A stretch of 64,000 nucleotides of DNA from assembly GCF_018200035.1 (NCBI RefSeq), contig NZ_CP073582.1:62001-126000 (forward strand), read 5' to 3'. Source of the DNA: Sulfitobacter albidus (GTDB lineage Bacteria; Pseudomonadota; Alphaproteobacteria; Rhodobacterales; Rhodobacteraceae). The notes under the pieces were generated by a model. The model worked only from the letters and a program-made list of their open reading frames with translations, had not been told where the DNA came from and ran no database searches. This document shows positions 48,140-58,452 of the stretch, piece by piece. A program made the translations under genes and the position numbers. Every line of letters begins with the position of its first letter. The first letter of the stretch is position 1.

Positions 48140-50253
48140 GGCGTAATCTCGACAATGCCGATATCAACGCTGCCACCTGTGCCGCGCGCCAACTCAGCAT
48201 CGATCAGCGGCAGGATCGCTGTTGCCGCAGTCCCGTCCGTCATGGCACCTGCCCGGACAAGCGCCTGATCCGACGCGACCGCAAGCAAAAGGTAGCGCCC
48301 CGGTTGTGCTGATGGCAGGCGAAACGAAAACTGCTGCACATCGCCGACCGGATCGGCAAGTCGGCTCATCAGCGAAAATACGCCCCCGCCGGGCGTGACA
48401 AGCGCGAGCCAAGTTTCGCGCCCCGAGATATTGTGCAGCGTCCCAACGACGCCTTCGCTGCGCGAGACACCACCACTCGCCAGGCTCATTTCCAAAGGCT
48501 GCGCGGGCGTTCCCTGGAAATTGCGTGTGAGATCGACTGCCGGGCACTGTGGCTCTGTCAGCGTTTGGGTCATCATATCGGGCTGCATGCCAAATCGGGA
48601 AGCGTATTGCGTGGGCACGTCCGGCAAGTCCGACGGCACGGGCGCATACCCCTCAAGAAGTCCCGCGTTGCGACCTTGCGCCCGCAGGCGGACCAGGGTG
48701 CACGGTGTTTCGTCAAGCGCTTCGGCCAGAAAGGCCGCAGGGCTGCCGGCGATACGTTCGGGTGCGCCATCCTGCGGGGGAAGCGCTGTTGAAGTGGGCA
48801 CGCCCGGCTGACCCGCAACGAACCACCCTCCCACGCCAAGGCCAGCGAGCACGAGACCTGCGGCAACGATTTTACCAAAGCCGCCATTGCTTTGCGCCGG
48901 GGCTGTCGGCGTCACGGTCTGCGCCTGTCTTGGGCGGGGCAAACCGGTCAATGTCGCACCGGGGGCAGCTTGCAACCCGGGCACGCTGCGGGTTTCGGTC
49001 GGAGGTGCGGGGCGCGGCCCAAGATCCGTCAGCTGCTGCCCACCGGCAATTCCGCGCAGTCCCGCGATGACCTCGGCCATTGATGCAATGCGCTGGCCGG
49101 GATCGGGTTGCAACATCTTGTAGAGCAGGGACTGGAAGCGTTCGGGCACGGCGGTCAAATCGGGGACGGCCTGACGTTTTTGCACCGCATCCACGATGCT
49201 GTCGCCCATCGCCATCGCTTGCCCTGTCAGCGAGACGATCATCAACAGCGCAAGTGAATACACATCACTCGGCGGCCCAGCCTCCCCGCCGTAGGCCCCC
49301 AGCTGTTCGGGAGAGACATATTTGAGCTTACCGGCAAATTCATTGCCGAGCGTGCCATCGGCAATCTTCGAAGACCGCGAAATCCCGAAATCGATCAACA
49401 ATGCCTTGCTGATATCATCGTCCGGCAACATCACATTGTCCGGTGACAGATCCCGGTGCACGATCCCGATTGCATGCGCGCGTTCGAGGCCGCCCGCCAG
49501 GCGCAAAAACATCTCGCAGGCCTGCTCCTCATCAAGCGGCCCGCGTTCCTTGATGCGATCAGATAGTTTCGTCCCCTCGATAAAGCCCATGACCAAGGCG
49601 TGCAGGTTGAAATTGGTGTCCGGGGGGACGTAAGCGAAATAGCGCACGATGGCATCGTGATGCAGCTGGCGCAGTGTCCGCGCCTCTCGACGAAACATCT
49701 GTGCGACGCGCGGATCCTCCGCCATTTCCGGCAGGATGACCTTGATCGCTACGGATTCGCCTGTCCCGATCTCGATCCCGCGGAAAACACGACCCATCCC
49801 GCCGTGATCAATCCGTTCTTCGACGCGGTACATGTTGTTGATGACATTACCGATTTCCAGCGTGCGCAGCGGTGTTTGCGTGGCGGGGCCGGTAGAGATC
49901 GTATCGGTCATCGTCACCGGCCGCGGCGGGGTTGTGGGACGCGAGACGACCGTCCCGTCGGGGTTGTTTCCAGCTATCGGCACGGGTGCGGCCAACATCG
50001 TGCGATCATCATCCAACGATGCGGAGTCCGGCGGTGCTGCGATCATGGTCCGGTCGGGATCAACGTCTTCAGTCGGCGGCGCGGCGATCATGGTGCGGTC
50101 AGGATCCACTTCGTTGGTCGGAGGTGCGGCGATCATGGTGCGGTCATCATCGTCGGCACCTGGCGCCGTTGGGGACGGGACCAATAGCGTGCGGTCGTCT
50201 GCCTCCGCCTCTGCCTTGTCCGATTTTGGCGGCTGGGTTTCCTCGCTATTCAT
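48136..50253 (-). CDS. ppkA: T6SS serine/threonine kinase PpkA
   Basis: A protein of 705 residues. The N-terminal 115 residues are acidic with five DRT motifs (Thr 22, 39, 54, 69, 85). The kinase domain (about 135-400) has IDHGGMGRVF, the Lys of VAIKVI, HRDLSPDN with the catalytic Asp, and IDFGISR. One membrane helix (about 456-475) leads to a periplasmic domain of about 200 residues with two Cys. This topology matches PpkA, which senses envelope signals and phosphorylates T6SS targets to activate secretion. The start overlaps the pppA stop (ATGA). Confidence 0.9.
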   Translation of the reverse strand: MNSEETQPPKSDKAEAEADDRTLLVPSPTAPGADDDDRTMIAAPPTNEVDPDRTMIAAPPTEDVDPDRTMIAAPPDSASLDDDRTMLAAPVPIAGNNPDGTVVSRPTTPPRPVTMTDTISTGPATQTPLRTLEIGNVINNMYRVEERIDHGGMGRVFRGIEIGTGESVAIKVILPEMAEDPRVAQMFRREARTLRQLHHDAIVRYFAYVPPDTNFNLHALVMGFIEGTKLSDRIKERGPLDEEQACEMFLRLAGGLERAHAIGIVHRDLSPDNVMLPDDDISKALLIDFGISRSSKIADGTLGNEFAGKLKYVSPEQLGAYGGEAGPPSDVYSLALLMIVSLTGQAMAMGDSIVDAVQKRQAVPDLTAVPERFQSLLYKMLQPDPGQRIASMAEVIAGLRGIAGGQQLTDLGPRPAPPTETRSVPGLQAAPGATLTGLPRPRQAQTVTPTAPAQSNGGFGKIVAAGLVLAGLGVGGWFVAGQPGVPTSTALPPQDGAPERIAGSPAAFLAEALDETPCTLVRLRAQGRNAGLLEGYAPVPSDLPDVPTQYASRFGMQPDMMTQTLTEPQCPAVDLTRNFQGTPAQPLEMSLASGGVSRSEGVVGTLHNISGRETWLALVTPGGGVFSLMSRLADPVGDVQQFSFRLPSAQPGRYLLLAVASDQALVRAGAMTDGTAATAILPLIDAELARGTGGSVDIGIVEITP

Positions 50254-51050
50254 AGCGAGCCCACAAATTCCGGAAAGACGCCGTCGGCCTGCATTTGCGG
50301 CCATGGTTCCTGCCGACACCGCACGGCCACAACGGAAACATTGTCCTTCCCCCCGCTGGCAAGGGCATGCGCAATCAGGCGATCACACAATCCCTCAAGA
50401 TCACGGCCCGCGTCGACCATCTGCCTCTCGAGCGCTTCGTCTTGGAAATATTCGGTCAGCCCATCTGAGCAGATCAAGAATGTATCACCGTCGGCAAGCG
50501 GTCCTTCGGCCATCTCGCAATCGGGTTCTGCGGTGACACCAATGGCTTTGGTGATGACGTTCTTGCGCGGCCAGTTTTCGGCCTCTTCGGGTGTGATGGT
50601 TCCATTCTCCAGCAGGGTGCGCACTTCGGTGTGGTCCCGAGTGCAGCGGGTCAACACGCCGCCGCGCAAGCGGTAGACGCGGCTGTCCCCGGACCAGATA
50701 CACGCGAAATGCCCCTGCTGCACCATCAAGGCGGCAAGCGTGCTGCCGATCGTCCCCCCGCCAAGCTCGCGCGCGTGATCGAAGATCAGCCGGTTTGCCT
50801 GGGCGAGCCGCTGGGCAAAGCGGGCGTGTAGATCGACGGCGCCGGTCGGCACGCCGATCGTTTCCATTTGGGAAACAATGGTCTGGCTTGCAAAATCACC
50901 GGCGGCGTGACCGCCCATGCCATCCGCGACAAGCCAGAGCCCCGCATCCGGCAAGGCCAATAAGCTGTCTTCGTTTATCTTTCGAACGCAGCCGATATCC
51001 GTTCGGCTTGCCGTGACAAAACGGTAGATCGGCGTCGCACTGTCAGTCAT
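50250..51050 (-). CDS. pppA: T6SS PP2C-type phosphatase PppA
   Basis: A protein of 266 residues with PP2C metal-site motifs: INEDSL, WLVADGMGGHAAGD, WSGDSR, CSDGLTE and GGKDNVSVV. It reverses PpkA phosphorylation and switches T6SS off. ATG 51050 is preferred to GTG 51053; both overlap the tagF stop. Confidence 0.92.
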   Translation of the reverse strand: MTDSATPIYRFVTASRTDIGCVRKINEDSLLALPDAGLWLVADGMGGHAAGDFASQTIVSQMETIGVPTGAVDLHARFAQRLAQANRLIFDHARELGGGTIGSTLAALMVQQGHFACIWSGDSRVYRLRGGVLTRCTRDHTEVRTLLENGTITPEEAENWPRKNVITKAIGVTAEPDCEMAEGPLADGDTFLICSDGLTEYFQDEALERQMVDAGRDLEGLCDRLIAHALASGGKDNVSVVAVRCRQEPWPQMQADGVFPEFVGSL

Positions 51051-51726
51051 CACGTTGCGCTCCGTCGGTCTCGCGCCAGCGGGCGGTCAAAAGCCACGCA
51101 AGCCCTTCCGCATCCGGCAGGCCGTTCGCGGCAAGCCACCCCGCGTAGTGCGTTGGCGTATCCGCGTGCCACCAATGGCTGCGTCCCAGCTGCGCCTTTT
51201 GCGCGTCTGCATCTGCGGCATCGGCAAACAGACGCCCCAGATCGCCGTCCTCACGATGCCCCCACAGGGTGCCGTCCTGCCCGTCTTCGAAGGGCACCCC
51301 GACAAGGGCCGGCGGGTCGAAATTCGCCGCAAGCGTTGCGGCCCCACGCGTGCCGTCCGGCGGCACCTCGAAACGGTCCAGATGCGCGCTGAGTGCCAGA
51401 AAAGGGGTTGCATCATGCCCCCGGTGCACCGGCGGCGGTGTGATGACATCGGACAGGCCCAAAACCAGCGGGAAGCGACGCCCGACCTTGTCTTGGGATG
51501 GCGCCATCAAGCCCAGCAAGGGAACGCCGATAATATCCGGACCCAGCCAGAAATAGAGCGTCGGCGCCGCGGCCCATGCGGCCTCCCAATCGTCGCCCAG
51601 CCCCTTGCGCACAGTCGGAAGCACCCGTTCGAGCCATGCGTCAAGCTTGTGCAGAATCGGATGCGGAAGCCCGTGCGACAGGAAGTCCCCAAAAGCCGGA
51701 TGTTTACCGTAGATGACCAGATCCAT
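51043..51726 (-). CDS. tagF: T6SS-associated protein TagF
   Basis: A protein of 227 residues with the TagF opening YGKHPAFGDFLSHGLP, FWLGPDIIG and GRRFPLVLG. TagF represses T6SS post-translationally in several bacteria, in some through the Fha protein, which fits its place between tssM and pppA. It lies three bases after the tssM stop. Confidence 0.9.
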   Translation of the reverse strand: MDLVIYGKHPAFGDFLSHGLPHPILHKLDAWLERVLPTVRKGLGDDWEAAWAAAPTLYFWLGPDIIGVPLLGLMAPSQDKVGRRFPLVLGLSDVITPPPVHRGHDATPFLALSAHLDRFEVPPDGTRGAATLAANFDPPALVGVPFEDGQDGTLWGHREDGDLGRLFADAADADAQKAQLGRSHWWHADTPTHYAGWLAANGLPDAEGLAWLLTARWRETDGAQRDD

Positions 51727-51729
51727 GGG

Positions 51730-54700
51730 CTACTCAATCGTTTTGGGGCAAGAGAACTCACTGAGTTCGCGCATCAGGAATGGAATCTCGATACTGTCGA
51801 ATTCCAGCCGGAAGGTGACAGAGCGGCCGCCGACCTGATGGGTGACATCCGCACGGGTGCCGTTCTTGCGGATCCGCCCCCGTGTGATGAAATCCGACAG
51901 CGCCCAGCGACCACCACCAAAGCGCAGGCTGTCTTCTCCGGCCTCGGCGCGGGGCAGCAAGGCAATGGCGATATCCGCCGTCTCATCGGGCCAGCTGAAG
52001 CTTGATCCACTGGAGTTGGGGAACAGCTGAACGGTGCGTCCGCTGAACGTGACCTCACTGCTTTCGACAGCTTGCGAAGCCGCCGCCTGCGAGATGGTAA
52101 AGCTGACCTGAGGTGAGGCTGCATCGGGCGGAAAGAACGCCTGCTTGATCCGTTCGGCGCGGGCGAACTGGCTCAGCATCCCCGACGACAGCCGCGCGCC
52201 AAGGGCCGAGCCTTCACGCGCAACGATGGCCCCTCCGGCCTCGCGCTGTGTGTGCTCGCGCAGATAATTGTCATAAAAACGCTCCATCCGGCCACCGAAG
52301 CCAAAGAATTCGCCGAAGACCGATGTCGAAATATGCCGCGCGCCACGCTGCGCAAAAGGAAAGGCGCTGGCGACGTTCTGCGTGCAATAGGCAGCGACTT
52401 CCTCTGCAAGAGCGCGTTGCAATTCTTCCATCGAGGCATTGGCGGAAACGGTCAGGAATTCGCTTTCGATCTGGTTGACGAACCCGACAATCGTTTCGGG
52501 GTAGAACGGCATCCCCTGGGACATGTCATTGAGCGCGTCCTGCATGCCACGTTCGTCGAGTGCCAGCGTCCCGCCTCTGCCGGCAAGCTGGCGGTTCTTC
52601 AAAAGTTCGCTCAGCCCCTTGAGGAGCACGTCGATGGGTCGCCCCGCGTCGCCGTCACGCACAAGGCGATGCCATTTCTCGAAACGCTGCTCGATACTTT
52701 CCAGCTGACGGCGCTGCGACGGTGCTGCGGCGGCGCCCGCACCCGCGCGTTCCTGAAACTTTGCCCGGTCGCGCAGCATGCCAAGCGCGATCCGCTGAAT
52801 TGCGCCGGACCTGCGTTCAACCTCGTCGAAACCGACCCCGGCAAGTTCACCACCGATATCACCGCTGGCCAGCGCTTCTGGCGACAATTCCATCCCGTCA
52901 ACCACATCGAGGAACCGCGACAGGCGCGTTTCGCGATCGACCGCTTCGGCCAGCTTGAGGATCGGCGAGGCAAACGGAGCCGCGGCCACCGCAAGGGCCG
53001 GATATTGTGGCGCGCCCTGGGCCATCGGCACCAATTCGACGCGGGCCAACATCTCGCGCCAGGTCCGGGTGAAATCCGAACGGTACATCGCGTGCAGATC
53101 CCGGTTCAAACCGGCGATCTGACCCGAATAATCCACCTTTTCCGCCGATGCCCCCAGCACCCAGGCATCATCCTTCAAACGCTGTTCGGCGTTCGCCATC
53201 GCGTCCTGGAAAAAGCTCCAGTAGCCGGTGAAGGTATACAAGGCCGGCACCTCGAGGGTATTCAGCGGGCGGCCGTCGCTCGTCCGGAAAACCAGATCAG
53301 CCTGAACGCCCTCAAGCTCTTCGCTCAGGTTGAAAGGGCGCAGCGCTGCGGCATCACTTACGATTGATCCGTAAGCCTGCTGCGCCAGCGACAGGGTCGC
53401 GATTTGCTGTTGGGTGCGCTCCACAAGCGCTTCATTCGGAAGCAGGCGGGGCTGTACCCGGGCGTCCAGCTCAAGCATGGCTTCCAGATGATCGTTCAAT
53501 TCGCCGTAAGCGACGTCAAGGCCGGGCTCCGCGTATTCGGGCGCCCACGCGCGCGCAAAATACGCCTGAATGGCCTGATCGTCCTCGCGCCCACTTTGCT
53601 GTTTAGCAAGCAGGATATAGACCTTGAGCGCCAGATAGGCCTCCTGAATGTCACCGCGCGCAAGAAGGGTCGGCAGGCGGTTTTCGAGATGAAGCATCAT
53701 GCGCGGGCGCAACAACCGCTCAAGACTGTCCGAATAGGTTTGCAGGGCGGCGTTGCGCAAAGACTCACGACGCGACAGGCCCACACGTTCGATCGCTGTC
53801 TGCTCGCGCGGGAATGCCCACCCGGCAGGCATGTCACGGGCCGCCGCCAGCGCGTCAAGAATGGGTCGTGTGGATGGATCGGTGATGATGACCTGCGCCA
53901 GAAGATCCTGCGACCGGGCCCGGTAATCATCACTGGCAAGGGCGGCTTCGCGCACAAGAGTAGCGTTCTGCCAGTAACTGTACCCAAAGATGCCGAAGCC
54001 CGCGATCACTGCAGCCACGATCACGGACGTCAATGCACTGCGGGCGATGGCCCGCCTGCGCATCGTGCGCAAATCGTAACCAACCCAGTCGCGTTCCTCA
54101 AAGATCACCCGCTTGAGGAGATCGTGCAGGAAGTAGCTGCGCCCGCGCCCTGACATAAAACCGGACTGGATCGCGCCGGTTTCCTCGGACATCGCGCCCA
54201 GAACCTGATCGATGGGTGTGCCTTCCTGGGTGCCGGATGTAAAATAGAACCCGCGCAGAATCGCCTTTGTATCGTGGCCCTTCTGGAACACACGGCGCAG
54301 AAAGTCAGAGACATTGCGCTGCAACAGCGCCAATTGCCCGGGAAAGCCGAACATCGCGATGCGCGCGACGGTATCGGGCTCTTCGTTCATCCGGTCGGTG
54401 ACCTCGTCGGACAGGCGCGCGATCAGCTTGTCAAATTCCTCGGGAACGGCGCGGTATGTCTCTTCGGTGCGGTCCTTGGTCTGGAACGTAGTCCCCCAGA
54501 CGGCCCGCCGCTTGTCCTCCGGCAATGTGCCAAAGAAATCGCGGAAACCCGAAATCATGTCTGCCTTGGTAAAGATCGTGTAGACCGGCACCGAGATCCG
54601 AAGCGTCTCGTTCAATTCAGCCAGACGCGCCCGCACGGCAAGCGCGTTTGCCTCAAGGCTTTCCTCGGTAGCAGTCATCATGTCTTCGCAGGAGAATGCG

Positions 54701-55335
54701 AGGATCACGCCATTGATCGGCTGGTTCGGTCGGGCCCGTTTGAGCGTTTGCAGGAACGCCTGCCAGCTGAGGCTGTCTGCCTCTACATCACTGTCCTGCG
54801 TCGTGTAACGCCCCGCGGTGTCGATCATCACCGCCTCTTCGGCGAACCAGAAATCGCAATTCTTGGTACCCCCAAAGCCCGCGATCGCCGCCTTGTCCGT
54901 ACCGGGAAATTCAAGGCCGGAATGTACCAGTGCCGTCGTCTTGCCGGCGCCGGGGGGGCCGATAATCACGTACCACGGCAGATCATACAGATAGGTGGAC
55001 CCGCCCGACTTCTTGAGCTTTGCAAGTGTCTCCTGCATCCGCTCCGCGAGAACGGCACCGTCGCCCACGGGCGTTGCAACCAATTGCTCCTCAAGCTCGG
55101 CCGCGGCCCGGCGCCGACGCCGCCAGCGTATCAACATTGTCACAAGTATCGGCAGAACAAGCAGTGCAATCAGACCGGCCCGAAGCCAGACGCTCTGCGC
55201 CCAGTCCTGACCCGTCATGGGCAAGCCGAACCAGACGGCCGCAAAGAGGCAGGCGAAACCGATAACGATCAGCGGCCAGCGCAGCCAGGTAATTCGCCAC
55301 ATGCGCCGGAACATGCCGAATGAAAAAAGTCTCAT
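51730..55335 (-). CDS. tssM: T6SS inner-membrane protein TssM (IcmF)
   Basis: A protein of 1201 residues. Two N-terminal membrane helices (about 12-60) are followed by a cytoplasmic NTPase domain with Walker A GPPGAGKTTALVHSGL (about 125) and a third helix (about 430-455). A large periplasmic part includes the family's C-terminal beta domain. It bridges the cell envelope with TssL. TssM normally docks with the lipoprotein TssJ, which is not found in this window. Its start overlaps the tssL stop (ATGA). Confidence 0.93.
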   Translation of the reverse strand: MRLFSFGMFRRMWRITWLRWPLIVIGFACLFAAVWFGLPMTGQDWAQSVWLRAGLIALLVLPILVTMLIRWRRRRRAAAELEEQLVATPVGDGAVLAERMQETLAKLKKSGGSTYLYDLPWYVIIGPPGAGKTTALVHSGLEFPGTDKAAIAGFGGTKNCDFWFAEEAVMIDTAGRYTTQDSDVEADSLSWQAFLQTLKRARPNQPINGVILAFSCEDMMTATEESLEANALAVRARLAELNETLRISVPVYTIFTKADMISGFRDFFGTLPEDKRRAVWGTTFQTKDRTEETYRAVPEEFDKLIARLSDEVTDRMNEEPDTVARIAMFGFPGQLALLQRNVSDFLRRVFQKGHDTKAILRGFYFTSGTQEGTPIDQVLGAMSEETGAIQSGFMSGRGRSYFLHDLLKRVIFEERDWVGYDLRTMRRRAIARSALTSVIVAAVIAGFGIFGYSYWQNATLVREAALASDDYRARSQDLLAQVIITDPSTRPILDALAAARDMPAGWAFPREQTAIERVGLSRRESLRNAALQTYSDSLERLLRPRMMLHLENRLPTLLARGDIQEAYLALKVYILLAKQQSGREDDQAIQAYFARAWAPEYAEPGLDVAYGELNDHLEAMLELDARVQPRLLPNEALVERTQQQIATLSLAQQAYGSIVSDAAALRPFNLSEELEGVQADLVFRTSDGRPLNTLEVPALYTFTGYWSFFQDAMANAEQRLKDDAWVLGASAEKVDYSGQIAGLNRDLHAMYRSDFTRTWREMLARVELVPMAQGAPQYPALAVAAAPFASPILKLAEAVDRETRLSRFLDVVDGMELSPEALASGDIGGELAGVGFDEVERRSGAIQRIALGMLRDRAKFQERAGAGAAAAPSQRRQLESIEQRFEKWHRLVRDGDAGRPIDVLLKGLSELLKNRQLAGRGGTLALDERGMQDALNDMSQGMPFYPETIVGFVNQIESEFLTVSANASMEELQRALAEEVAAYCTQNVASAFPFAQRGARHISTSVFGEFFGFGGRMERFYDNYLREHTQREAGGAIVAREGSALGARLSSGMLSQFARAERIKQAFFPPDAASPQVSFTISQAAASQAVESSEVTFSGRTVQLFPNSSGSSFSWPDETADIAIALLPRAEAGEDSLRFGGGRWALSDFITRGRIRKNGTRADVTHQVGGRSVTFRLEFDSIEIPFLMRELSEFSCPKTIE

Positions 55336-57114
55336 AGCCGTTCTTCCTTGCGCAACAGGATCTCGACCCGCCGGTTTTGCGCACGGGCGGCGGCGGTATT
55401 ATCGGTGTTGAGCGGTTTTGCCGGGCCAACGCCCACCACGCTCAGCCTACCGGGGTCGCTCAGGTGGGGGACAAGCAGATCACGCACCGTATTGGCGCGC
55501 GCCTCGGAAAGGGCTTCGTTGGTTTTGTAGCGCCCGGTTCCGCGCAGCGGGATATTGTCGCTGTGGCCTTCGATCACGATTTCGCCCGGCTCGGCCTCCA
55601 GAACCTCTCCGATGCGGGTGGCAAGCGCTGTCAGGTCATTGGTCAGATCTGCCGACCCGGAGCCAAAGCGCAGCGCATCGCCCAGGCGCACAGCGATGGC
55701 ATCCGCCGCATCTGTCACCGCGACCGATCCGGCCTCGATCTCGGGCGCTAGTTTTTCGCGGATACGTTCGAGCTGACCGGTATCAGCGGCCTGGTATTCA
55801 ACGAATGTATCACCCGAGCGTTCGATAGAGACCTCGCCATAACCCTGATGCAGGGAAAGGATCCGATTCTGCGCCGCCTGCGCATCCCCCGAAAGCAGCC
55901 ACGACAAAGTGGCAAAAAGACCGACCACCATCGCAGCACCGACGCTGGCCACCATCCAAAGCGGCATCGCTCCGCCGCTGCGACGGCCGCCCAGAATAAC
56001 GGGGAGCCACTTGTGCGAAAGCCCTTCGCTGGGTCGTTCGCTGACGCTTCGGAAGCGTCGATACGCCTCGAGCCGAAGGCGCGACAACTGCACCGGACCG
56101 TTGGGCACGGCACTGCGGTATTTACCCTCAAAACCAAGCATCAGGCAAACCAGCATCAACTCAAGAACATCGGCGTGTTGCGACGGGTAGCCCATCACCT
56201 GCTCGAGCCGCGCAAAAAATCCGATACCCGCCGAACGGTCATTCAGCAGTTCCGCCGCCATAGAGAACTGTTGCCAGTATTGCGGGTCGTTCCCGGGGAT
56301 CGTCTGCACGATATCGTCCGCGGTCGCGGCAAGCGCATAGCGCGCCAATTCGATATCCTCACGCGGCACACCCGCTTCGGTGCATTTCTCAACGACGCGA
56401 GAGACTTCGCGCACGACGTGGTCACGTAGCGGGATGGCCTGCATCTCGACCATTCCGGTGCGCAACCGGCCCAACAGCACAAGCAGATCGGACGCCGCCG
56501 CAAGGATCGGATTGGATGAGACCCCGATATCAAGACCGGAGCCCCGCAAAGCATCGCCGAACGCGATGCGCGGCACTGGCACGACCTCTTCGGTCGCGGG
56601 CTGCTGCGCCGCGGGGAATTGTCCGTCGAGCGGTGGTTGCCATCCGTGCTGCGGATCCTGCGGCGGGTAGCCGGGATAGGCCGGTGGCTGGCCGTAAGGT
56701 GGCGCAGGTTGATAGGGGGGCTGCTGTTGGTAGCCCTGCGGGTTCTGCGGTGGATAGGGTGCCGGCGCCGGATGCGACGGTGCCGCGGGATACCCTCGCC
56801 TGTCGCCCCCCTGGGGCGTCAACCGACCGCCAAGCCAGGTATCCTCAGCGCCCGGGGGCGGACCACCCCGTTCAGGGAGGTGCTGGGGGCTGGGGGCGGT
56901 TGGTACGGCTGCTGCGGCGGGTACGGATTTTGGTGACGCGGCGGCGGCTGCTGCGCGGGGGGCGCTGCCCCTGCCCGCCCGGCAAAGGTTGCCCGAAAAC
57001 GGTGCGCTCCCCCTCTTCGCTGGACCTTGGGGGTTGCGCGCGGCGTGGCGCCTGCCCCTGCGGCGGAAGTTTCTGGCCAAAGACCGTGCGGTCGTCGTCG
57101 TCGTCAGATGACAT
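55332..57114 (-). CDS. tssL: TssL with OmpA-like C-terminus, two apparent frameshifts
   Basis: From ATG 57114 the N-terminus reads SSDDDDDRTVFGQ, and later EEGERTVFGQ, two matching threonine motifs (T10, T38). The frame breaks at G6 56957-56962 and at a G5 run (56885-56889, or the adjacent one at 56892-56896). Adding one base at each gives a continuous Pro/Gln-rich linker ending APQHLPERGG and a protein of about 594 residues. Then come the DotU/TssL domain, one membrane helix, and an OmpA-like domain (VIEGHSDNIPLRG, RANTVRDLL, AQNRRVEILL) that binds peptidoglycan. It anchors the T6SS envelope complex. Confidence 0.88.
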
Positions 57115-57117
57115 GGC

Positions 57118-58452
57118 TCAACGTCCCTCCGGAATGGCCCAAAGTTCAAGTTCCAATCCCGGCCATGCCCCCGCAAAATGCATCCCCAATGCGGGCGCCA
57201 CCGAGAATTCGCGCCAAAGCGGGCTCATCTTGTCAATCACGAAATACACGTGATTCGCGACGACCCGGATCTGGGGAGGCGGATTGGGCGTATGCACCAA
57301 CGTGATGCCGGGCATGTTGTTGACGATGATTTCCTTCATCCGGGTCGAGGGGCCAACCTTGCACAGCTGCGGGAACTGCTGCTGGATTTGTGTGAGCGGC
57401 AGCGCCGCAGCAACCTCAATCACAAAGGTCGAATTCGCGTAGAGGTTCGGATCCTCGACAATCGCGGCAAAGGAATTCTCCCGGCGTTGCTCCAGCGGCA
57501 GTCGCAACGCGCGACCCACGTCACGGCTCAATAGTCGGCGGATGTCGTCAACCAGCGGTTTGAAGGTCTCTTTTGGCTGATCATGGCGATATCGGCCATA
57601 ATCACGCACCCGACGCTCGCGGTCCTCGAAGGTCGCCAGTTCCCCCGCAAGTGCTGCCAGCGTTTCGAACAACCGTTCGGGATGGACGGATGGCATCCGC
57701 GCAAGATGCCTCAGAATGGGCAGGTTCCGATTCAATACCATCAACATCAGATAGTCCTTGTCCTGCATGCCCCCGCCAGACGTCGGATCGGCGGCGTAGC
57801 GTTCAAGAACCTCCAAGCGGGCTTCGACCGACCCGGTCACCGCCTTGAGATACCCTTCGAATGCACGGTGGGCAGCCAGAACCAGACCGGTGGGCGGCAT
57901 GGATTGGTCGAGCGTCACAATCGTGCCATCGCTTACATCCGCCACCCGGCCAAGGCAGATGCACTGATAGCCCTCGCGCGCCTTGTCCCGAAGTGTCAGC
58001 TCCAGGCGCGGGACGGCTATCTCCAATGATTCTTCGATTCGCGAGGCTGACGCGGTATCGGCAACGCCACGCTCTTCCTCAAGCGCGTAGCGCAGGCTTG
58101 CCTCATCCTCCAATCCGACTTCACGGTCGTTCTGCGCGGCGTTGGGGAGAGTCAGCCAGATAAGCTTTCCAATTGCCTCTTCGGGCACGTCGATTTCTCG
58201 CGGCAGCGGGCCGGTGTGAGGTGCATCAAATGGCGTGCCATCGGGCATGATGCCCGCCACAATCTCCAGCTCCAGCTTGCCTTGGCGCAGTTGGCTCTGG
58301 TCGAACGTCATTTCGGAAATCCCCCACGGAAAAGGCGTCAAATGCATCGTGCGCGCTGTCAGAAACCGCTCCATATAGCGATCTGCCTGCTGAAAATGCT
58401 GCGGCTTGAGGAACAGACCTTCCTTCCAGGCGACCTTGCTGAAACGCGACAT
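57118..58452 (-). CDS. tssK: T6SS baseplate-envelope connector TssK
   Basis: A protein of 444 residues with the TssK opening WKEGLFLKPQHFQQADRYME and later QFPQLCKVGPSTRMKEI and YFVIDKMSPLW. It links the baseplate to the TssL-TssM complex. The frame is open to 58572, but ATG 58452 begins the conserved N-terminus. It is first in the reverse operon tssK-tssL-tssM-tagF-pppA-ppkA. Confidence 0.92.
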   Translation of the reverse strand: MSRFSKVAWKEGLFLKPQHFQQADRYMERFLTARTMHLTPFPWGISEMTFDQSQLRQGKLELEIVAGIMPDGTPFDAPHTGPLPREIDVPEEAIGKLIWLTLPNAAQNDREVGLEDEASLRYALEEERGVADTASASRIEESLEIAVPRLELTLRDKAREGYQCICLGRVADVSDGTIVTLDQSMPPTGLVLAAHRAFEGYLKAVTGSVEARLEVLERYAADPTSGGGMQDKDYLMLMVLNRNLPILRHLARMPSVHPERLFETLAALAGELATFEDRERRVRDYGRYRHDQPKETFKPLVDDIRRLLSRDVGRALRLPLEQRRENSFAAIVEDPNLYANSTFVIEVAAALPLTQIQQQFPQLCKVGPSTRMKEIIVNNMPGITLVHTPNPPPQIRVVANHVYFVIDKMSPLWREFSVAPALGMHFAGAWPGLELELWAIPEGR

